Below the pieces are notes generated by a model, which searched no databases, was not told the DNA's origin, and worked only from the letters and a program-made list of their open reading frames with translations. 64,000 nt of DNA, taken from NCBI GenBank assembly GCA_964016875.1, contig OZ024720.1:41507106-41571105 (forward strand), read 5' to 3'. The position numbers were made by a program, and so were the translations under genes. Origin of the DNA: Fallopia convolvulus (lineage: Eukaryota; Streptophyta; Magnoliopsida; Caryophyllales; Polygonaceae). Shown here one piece after another: positions 57,245 through 64,000 of the stretch (the stretch's first letter is position 1; every line of letters begins with the position of its first letter).

Positions 57245-58899
57245 TGTAACATCCCCGACCAAAGTGCATATGTCATTCGACGTTCATATAAGATTAAGAA
57301 CATATGCATAGCATATTGGCATGATATATAGTGAGTTTCTAAAAGTAAAATTTATTTTCTAATTAATTTTATTAAATTTTAAATTTTTTTTATTAATTTA
57401 AAGTTAATTATTAATTATTTCAAGATACAGTTTGTAGTAAAGGAGATTTGAGGGTGAAAAGTGTGATTTTTAAAAAAATTTGTCGACCTTGCCCAGAATT
57501 GCCGACTTACACTCTATATATATTTGTGAGCTCTCTTTCCTTCATCATGAAGAATTCAAATCCAAATTAAAAAAAACACATGCAGAGAGTTTTTTAGAGT
57601 GAAATTTAAAGAGTTTGATTTCGGTTGTTTTTTATCGGATCTGGTACAAGATCTCTTCTATCGGGTTTTAATCTCGAAGTAGAGGCGTGATTTGGTAAGT
57701 TTTAATTAGTTAATGGTTTATCTGGATTTTTCTAATTTTTCCAAATCTAGATCTAAAATTGGTTTTGATTTGAAAATCGATTGATCTATAGTTTTCAGAG
57801 GGTGTTTTCGATATCAGATTTATATTCGGTAAAAGATTTCAAAGTAATTTTAGGGTTTTTCTTGTAATGATATTATGGAGACCCTTGATCAAGTTTTACA
57901 GAAAGGTTTGAACTAGAAAAGTGTTCTTCTATATATATAGTTTATTGTTGTCAAGTTTTAAAGGATTTGGAATTATTCATAAGAAGTTATAATGCATTTC
58001 GGCATTTTATTGCATTTGGGGTTAGAGTTTATAAGAGTATATAGCCTAATTTGCATTGGGTTATAATAGGAGCACACGTCATAGACCGTGGTCAGAGTCA
58101 AGGGGGAGAGATATAGTATCTGCCTTAAACAAGTGAGTATAGACCGGAGTTGTTTGCTCCGAAAGTTTGTTAACAGATGGCATATGATGTATGAATACAT
58201 GATGCATTTGATTGCATAGCATATTGCAATGAGATTAAAAGGACCTGTGATTGTCTCGCCCTGAATTTGTATTACAAGACCTACGGGTCATACAGGATCT
58301 TCGGATCATACAAGACCTACGGGTCATACAGGATCTACGGGTCATTACGGGTCATAATTCTTACAGGGACCATAAGAGTCCATATACAGTAAACCCGGGG
58401 CAAATTCAGGCTTGAACAGTTCACAGAATAATGAATCGGATACATCGGCATTTGCATTTGCATAGTAAATTTCTATATGACATGTATAATATGTAGGAAT
58501 ATGTATACTGACCAATTGTTTGACTCTGTGTGAAATAATTGATGATATTTTATATTCACTGAGTATGCGACTCACGCAAATCGCAAAATAATTTTTTAGG
58601 TTCAACTAGTTCTTACTGACGTGTGTCCTTTTAGAGGTCACATTCATATAGGTCGGCCGGCTGAAGCTTAATGCAACCTTCTCCTCCTCATTTTGCATCT
58701 TAGACATATGGTTTGTAATATAAGTTAGAGTGACAGATGTTTTAGTATGAGGAGTAACGACATAGATATGTGTGTGCAACCTTTTATGGTTGTTAATGTC
58801 TATTATGTGCTGACGTGAATAGTTGGTATTTGTCTCTTATATGTTTTTATAAGAGATAAGTTTTACATAGTAAACGTCATAGGGTGTAAGGGTGTCACA
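57245..58899 (+). mobile_element. T2 last LTR
   Basis: TGTAACATCC to GGGTGTCACA, 1655 bp; diverged from the first LTR. TATATATATT at about 57515. An 18-bp tandem (GACCTACGGGTCATACAG type, about 4.5 units) at 58278-58356. Confidence 0.82.
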
Positions 58900-60003
58900 T
58901 CACGGCTATGCAAAATAGTCCCAACAAACCTAAAGATTGTAGTCTTAGGGATGTAAGAGTCGAATCCTCCGGGAGGTGGATTGTTTTTGTATGATTTTAA
59001 TGTCAATTGTAGTAACAAAAGGGGTTTGTAAATTAAACTAATTAGTAAGCATATAAAAACTAGTAAAACAATTAAAGTTGGAGTTTTTATTAAATTGGGA
59101 AAACACGTTGTCAAACAGAGATCCACATTCGTATGACAAGTTGATCATCGATTTCACTCAATAACACATGCATATGGAATTCCAATTCCTTTTCAAAGAT
59201 AATTAATAACACAATCAGATGCTATCAATTCTAACTAATTAAATAACCTGAAACTATCAAGATTCAATTCAAAAGCAGCAATAAGAATAGGAATATAGGC
59301 AGGATACAATTCTAGCATAAAACAACCAGTTTTTATCCTACAATGCAATTCAACTCTCTTCTGCAATAGACTAGCACAACCAGATACTAGTACAATGCAT
59401 TTTGATACTATGAAATAGAGAAACTCAACCAGTAATTTCTCTAGGTCTAGCAATAGGGATTCAATAACAACCACCCAGAAATTTTTGGAACCAATCACAT
59501 AAACAATTCAATCAAGAGAATAGAATAATTCCATGCAATAGATAAAGAGTAGAAATCTCACAATTGAAAGTCAAAATGAAGGCTTCAAACTGTATGCCTA
59601 AGCAATAGGGCTTAGTTCTCCATGAAAGTGAAAAACTCTAAAAGTCTGAAAAGTAGAATGAATAATAGATGAGAGGTGCAACTCCCATAACCTAATATAT
59701 ATATATAGCTAGGTCTAAAAGTATCACCAAAAACACATAAATCTCATAATAAAGCTGATAGAAAAGGAGCCAATTAGAATAAAACACGTGGCACATAAGA
59801 GATCTCGCGTCTGTCAGGGGCGGCGGGTGCCGCCAGTACCAGAATGTGATTTTCAGCTTCTCTTCAATCTAGCTCTAAAACTCCAATAATATGCATCCTC
59901 GGGTCTTCTTCTCTTAGCCGTAGAAAGTCTTCAAAACCACCTAAAAACACCATAAATGTATGCTAAAACCCCTCCTAAATACACAACATAATTGTGCATA
60001 TGA

Positions 60004-60872
60004 AACTCCCTCACACTTGAATCTTTCTCGTCCCCGAATGAATCAGAATACAATCACTCATAAAATCTCTAAGCCCCGGATCATCAAAGTGCAAGGAAGA
60101 TTACAAAGAGAGGTAAAAGCATTCTCATGCAAGAACAACACCCAACCTAAAAACAAGATATGGCAAATAAGCTCTAACACTCAACTCTACTCAACATCAA
60201 TATATAGTAATGTCAGCTACATCAATCTATCCTACTTATCAACATGATAACTAAGATCAAACACCAACACCAAACCAACCATAGCAAATGTCATACTAAG
60301 CTCTACTCAAACCATCAAGCAAACCAATCAACCAATCTACACATCAAGCAACAAACTACTAGCAAGTAACCACCAACAAGTCCATCAAAAGCATCACCAA
60401 AGACAGTGAAAGTCTCCAAAAATCTACACCTTATACCTCCAAATGAAAACCTCCTTAAAACACTCCTATACTCCACTTATTATGTCTCCATTGCCGGTAA
60501 AAGATAGTCCTAAAACACTCTTTTTTTCACTCATTTTTCTTAGGCGTCTTTTCAGGTTTTCACCTAACACTCTCTTTTCATTTTTTTAAATTTGGAATCA
60601 CGAACTCACACCACTCTGAATCTATTTTTGCCAATGCCTAGTGCCTACCAGATTACATGCTTATTACCTAGACCGCCCTTTCGGGTTTTCAGTCTATCTC
60701 AGAATTTTATTTGCCTTTTTTTATAATTTTATGGCTTTTTTTATTCATTTTTATAGAACATCAATAATAATGGAACTCCAACCCCCCCCCCACACACACA
60801 CACTTAGAACACCCATTGTCTTTAATGTAGTAAAGACAAAATAAAATAGAGGGGAAAGAAAGAAAAATACCA
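60004..60872 (-). other. family B 3' spacer
   Basis: On the minus strand a PPT-like GTGTGAGGGAGTTT precedes the LTR. The rest is non-coding, C/A-rich on the plus strand, with a C10(CA)n tract at about 60782-60802. Confidence 0.6.
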
Positions 60873-62171
60873 CTACTGATCAGAAGGTGGTGGTGGTGGC
60901 AGCGAATACGGTGGATAGTGAGGATATGAAGGATATGCGGGCCACATGCCCTAAAAAAATTGGGCCTGGTGTTGGAAGTAGAGAGTCTGCTGCTGAAAGA
61001 AATGAGACTAATCCTAGTGAAACTGGTGGATCCGATCTATAGAAGTGGACAAAGCAGACTGTTGAGTGAACATCTCCGCTTGAAGGACTGAAAGGCTGCT
61101 CATCCGGCGTATCATATCATCTTGCCATCTCAGACCAGTGCCCTCTCCAGCTGAAGTACTAGGAAAAATCTAAATCAGGATATCCTCATGCATGTCAATG
61201 TCGCCCTGTGGAACAGGCTCTGAAATAGATGATGGAACAGCATGTGGAGCATCAGAAGAAGAAGAAGAACCAAAAGCTCCAACACGAGCGGACAACTGAC
61301 GTAAATCAAATCGATGATACTCAGGTCCAAAAGGTAACTCAACAATGGGCAGATGAATCCTACAAGTACCCGTAGGAGGAGCAAATGAGTAGTAAAATCT
61401 GCCTCTATCCTCAGTAAGAACTCTAGCATTCTTCAAATGTTTTATATCACAAGTGAAGGTAGAAGATACCCTCTAAGATAATGGAGGAAAAGGAATGTTC
61501 AGAAACTCCCCCAAGATAGAAATCATTCCACCAATAGCAATCTTGTACTTCTTCTAGCCCCTACACTTCATGCAGCAAGTAAGAAATTGAGCTCTCCAAT
61601 CTCTGATAAGCGTGCACTTTGGTGTCAAGCTCCACATGGTCTCCAAGTCAGTGTCAGAGACCTTGTTCGCCTCGGTTTGGCCATACCAAGCCATCCTAAT
61701 CACCTTATGAGCAATTCGCAAACAAGGATGAGACCATTTGTAATTTTTTTTTCTCCTGGCATGGGATCAAATGATGCAAAACCAGTAGTGTTATGCCAAA
61801 AAAATCAACTCCTCCTCAATAGCATCCCAAAGAGCAGAATCATAAGGCTACCTGGAAATACCAAATGCCTCTTCAAGGCTAGCAAAGGTCAAGACATATG
61901 ACAAAGCCGCTAACTGAAAAGAAATCTTCTCATTCACATGATCATCCTCTAAAGTAATAAGAAATCCTCTAGTCCAAGCAGGGAATGTGGGAGCATTCTT
62001 AAAATAAAAATTGCCCAATCCAACATGAGACAACATCTTCCTAGTACAACTCTCCAATCCTAATTGCCTCATAACAGCGGGATCAAAAAATAGAGTAGAC
62101 ACAATCTCTAGCTCCTCAACAATCTTCCTCCACGCCTCATGGACCACGGAGGAGGCAGATCTAGAACTCAT
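60873..62171 (-). pseudogene. family B ORF2 (Athila ORF-1-like), decayed
   Basis: Start MSSRSASSVVHEAWRKIVEE at 62171. The segment PTFPAWTRGFLITLEDDHVN, followed by EKISFQL, parallels HYPALTSEFLATLE and RIRFRLGNEDRDF of A ORF2. Several stops and frame changes follow. The end is Pro-rich (PPPPPSDQ), as A ORF2 ends FPPPNR. It has the same position after pol as in A. The function is unknown. Confidence 0.6.
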
Positions 62172-62270
62172 AGCACGCTTCCTAGAACTCGTAATGAACT
62201 CTTAATGAACTGAAAAGAGGAGCAAAATGTCAAAACTACCCAAAAATAGAGAGCGGTGGGCTGTAGATTC

Positions 62271-62396
62271 TGGCGGCGACCACAATGTTCTTGGCGGCGG
62301 GTGCCGTGTTCGTGGCGGCGGGTGCTGCAATACTTAGCGGCGGGTGCCGCCTTGAATATTTTTGAAAACCGCGTGTAGCTGGCGGCGGTCGCCATG
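62271..62396. repeat. 21-22-bp GC-rich repeats, array 1 (family B)
   Basis: TGGCGGCGAC at 62271, TGGCGGCGGGTGCCG at 62292, TGGCGGCGGGTGCTG at 62313, TAGCGGCGGGTGCCG at 62335 and TGGCGGCGGTCGCC at 62380, i.e. steps of 21, 21, 22 and 45 bp. It lies between ORF2 and pol. Confidence 0.88.
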
Positions 62397-62410
62397 TGGA
62401 CAGCAGCAAG

Positions 62411-63292
62411 TAGGGTTGGGCAAAAAAAACCTAACCGAAAAACCTAACCGAAAAACCGACTAACCGATCACTTTTTACGGTTAACCGAACCGAAACTTTT
62501 TTTTATCGGTTATGGTTAACCAACCGATACTTTTAACGTTTCAACGGTTCGGATACGGTTATTAATATTTTCGCGGTCAGTTAACCGATGAACCGATAAT
62601 ATTTTTAATATATATTATATATTTTTAAAAAGGGAATTATATATCTAGTAAGTTTTAGTTAAAAATACATATATTTTAACCACTAATAAACTATCAAATA
62701 TCTATTATAATTTTTGTTTTGTTTTTAATTTATTTTCAATAATACAGTAGGCAGTAGTTTGTATTTTGATTTTAATATCTATCATTTTTTTGAAAGGATT
62801 TTAATATCTATCATAATAAACTATCTAATATGTATTTTGTATTTTGCTACACTTGGCAAATCGTTTCAGCGGGTACAATAGTCTGTATTTTGCTTTCAAT
62901 ACAGTAGTTTGTATGCTGGACATGCATGATTGGCTTATATTACATTCTGTTATGGCTTTTGTTTTGGCTTATTGTGTTAAATGTTACAGTAATTAGATAA
63001 CAATTGGCTTTTGTTCTCAATGGGTATTAGTTTAGTGATTTTTAATACAAAAATTAATGTTAATTAATAATTAGGCGTCTATTGGCTTTTGTTTTGCCTA
63101 TTTTTTTATTTAAAAAAATAATTTGAAGCAAGTCCGTTAATCGATAAACCGTACCGATTTTCACGGTTAACCGTTAATGGTTAACCGATAACGAACGATA
63201 CGGTTATGGTTATTGAAATTTACTAACTGAAGTTCCGGTTAACCGATGTTCGGTTAACTGAAACTCCGGTTAACCGACCGTTCCCACCCCTA
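62411..63292. mobile_element. non-autonomous hAT element, 882 bp
   Basis: 8-bp duplication GCAGCAAG at 62403-62410 and 63293-63300; ends TAGGGTTGGGCA and TTCCCACCCCTA. The interior has many GGTTAACCGAA repeats at both ends and no transposase. It splits the B GC-rich repeat zone. Confidence 0.9.
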
Positions 63293-63544
63293 GCAGCAAG
63301 GTGGCAGCAGGCTGGCGACAAGGTCGAGATCGGGATGGATCTAGTGTAGATCTGAATTTCTCTTCTCTTCCTCGCTTTTGTTTTCTCAAAAAGCTCTCTT
63401 TTTCTTGTTTTCACTCAAGAAGACCCTCTGATTTTCTTAACACTCCAAAACCCTCTTTCTGTTTTTATCTTACCCACTTCAACACTCTTTTTTTATTTTT
63501 GATTTTCTATTTTTTAAAAGGGAAAAGGGTGGTATACTTGTACG

Positions 63545-63705
63545 ACATGGGCGACGGGTGCCGCTGGGTTGGAGGCGGGCGCCGCCATGTTTACAGCGGT
63601 CGCCGTTGGTATGGCGGCGGTCGCTGCGGACCACTTCGTAGCTAAGGACCTTCAAAATTAAATGGCGGCAGGCGTCGCTGTGTTTACGGCAGTCGCCGCC
63701 AATTT
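63545..63705. repeat. GC-rich repeats, array 2 (family B)
   Basis: Variants GGGCGACGGGTGCCGC, GGAGGCGGGCGCCGCC, ACAGCGGTCGCCG, TGGCGGCGGTCGCTGC and TGGCGGCAGGCGTCGC follow at steps close to 21 bp. Confidence 0.8.
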
Positions 63706-63825
63706 CGTTGGGCACCCTTACACCTACCTGCAGGTTAGTCCACACAAAACAAAGAAAAAACTGAAATAAAAACAAGTAAGCTAGAAAAAGAAAAGGAAAG
63801 GAAGTACCTAGGTCAGGTTTCCTCC

Positions 63826-63893
63826 TGACAAGCGATTTATAACATCTTGGCTCGACATAATGCAAATTCATCAGTTTTCAGCATCAGGCTTTG
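63826..63893 (-). promoter_or_regulatory. post-pol motif, family B version
   Basis: On the minus strand, TGTCGAGCCAAGATGTTATA, then AATCGCTTGTCAGGAGG and AAACCTGAC: same order of words as in A (GTCGGGCTAACGACGTTAAA, GCGCTTACGGGAGGCAACCC) but diverged. Confidence 0.5.
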
Positions 63894-64000
63894 TTAGGAC
63901 AGCTCCTCAATTGTGTCCTTGGTAAATCCTTCATGATACTTCTTCACTCTTTGACCATTCACTTTGAATAATGTATGTGATTTGGGTTCATAGAGCTCAA
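63894..64000 (-). CDS. pol: C-terminal end of family B pol (partial)
   Basis: On the minus strand, ELYEPKSHTLFKVNGQRVKK followed by YHEGF ends at a TAA (63894-63896). It matches the end of the A2 integrase (IFKVNGHRLKKFHE). The rest of the gene is outside the window. Confidence 0.8.
   Translation of the reverse strand, partial: ELYEPKSHTLFKVNGQRVKKYHEGFTKDTIEELS

Larger units (their letters stand above)
52437..58899 (+). mobile_element. Tekay/Del-like element T2 with three LTR parts
   Basis: Target duplication TCACG (52432-52436 and 58900-58904). The order is LTR 52437-54273, decayed internal part, truncated LTR 56575-57244, and full LTR 57245-58899. The middle LTR ends abruptly where the next begins, so an unequal exchange between two related elements is likely. 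Confidence 0.85.
52406..60003 (-). mobile_element. family B 3' LTR (B3), split by T2
   Basis: 52406-52436 and 58900-60003 together form one B LTR, close to B1. It starts TGATAACAG and ends GTGCATATGA (last C changed to G). TATATATATA at about 59695 and the GC motif GGGGCGGCGGGTGCCGCC at 59817-59834. The left flank is ACACA. Confidence 0.85.

Noticed and set aside
59960..60247. 95-codon plus-strand frame
   Set aside because: It crosses the B LTR border and lies antisense to the B spacer; composition is simple and no homology is recognised.

Overview
The window is plant nuclear DNA, most likely from a flowering plant and probably a eudicot. The evidence is Athila-like and chromovirus Ty3/gypsy retrotransposons, tRNA-Asp and initiator-tRNA-Met primer sites, a Helitron, hAT and Mutator-like miniature elements, and very AT-rich spacers. 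I found no host gene, rRNA, complete tRNA or CRISPR array. Almost every base belongs to nested or decayed mobile elements.

Layout. 1-7799: 3' part of Athila-like element A1 (+), which lacks RT and integrase. 7800-14167 and 27768-28775: two diverged LTR-like arms in opposite orientation; the left arm carries a Mutator-like foldback element (9241-10711). 14168-27762: nearly complete Athila-like element A2 (+), with TSD CTTTG, PBS, gag-protease, RT/RNase H/integrase and a downstream second ORF (ORF2). 29011-35637: a Helitron (-) holding a 5.4-kb chromovirus D (29197-34586, -, TSD TATAT) and a hAT MITE (34640-34987). 36010-42735: decayed Ty3/gypsy element C (+). 42735-44139: 5' end of a second Athila-like family B (-). 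44145-52405: decayed Tekay/Del-like element T1, with a B solo LTR inside. 52406-60003: B 3' LTR split by Tekay-like element T2 (52437-58899). 60004-64000: B ORF2 (-), a hAT element and the end of B pol.

Gene logic. Each retroelement carried gag, protease, RT, RNase H and integrase; all copies here are broken by stops, frameshifts or deletions. Both Athila-like families also carry an ORF2 downstream of pol. In A it is preceded by its own TATA box, a CT-rich leader and a probable intron of about 608 bp, so it may be expressed separately from gag-pol.

Main unexplained signal. In A1 and A2 the palindrome TCGTTAACGA and close variants occur again and again as pairs. The pairs are spaced exactly 21 bp in coding DNA and 21-23 bp elsewhere. 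They lie in the LTRs, gag, the pol linkers, the ORF2 leader, ORF2 itself and the 3' spacer, and the coding copies are read in two different frames. Family B has a different GC-rich motif (GGCGGCGGGTGCCG type) in comparable places, with units 21-22 bp apart. A second strong point is that the B LTRs at 43014 and 52406 share the flank ACACA on opposite sides of T1, which indicates a tandem duplication of a T1+B unit.
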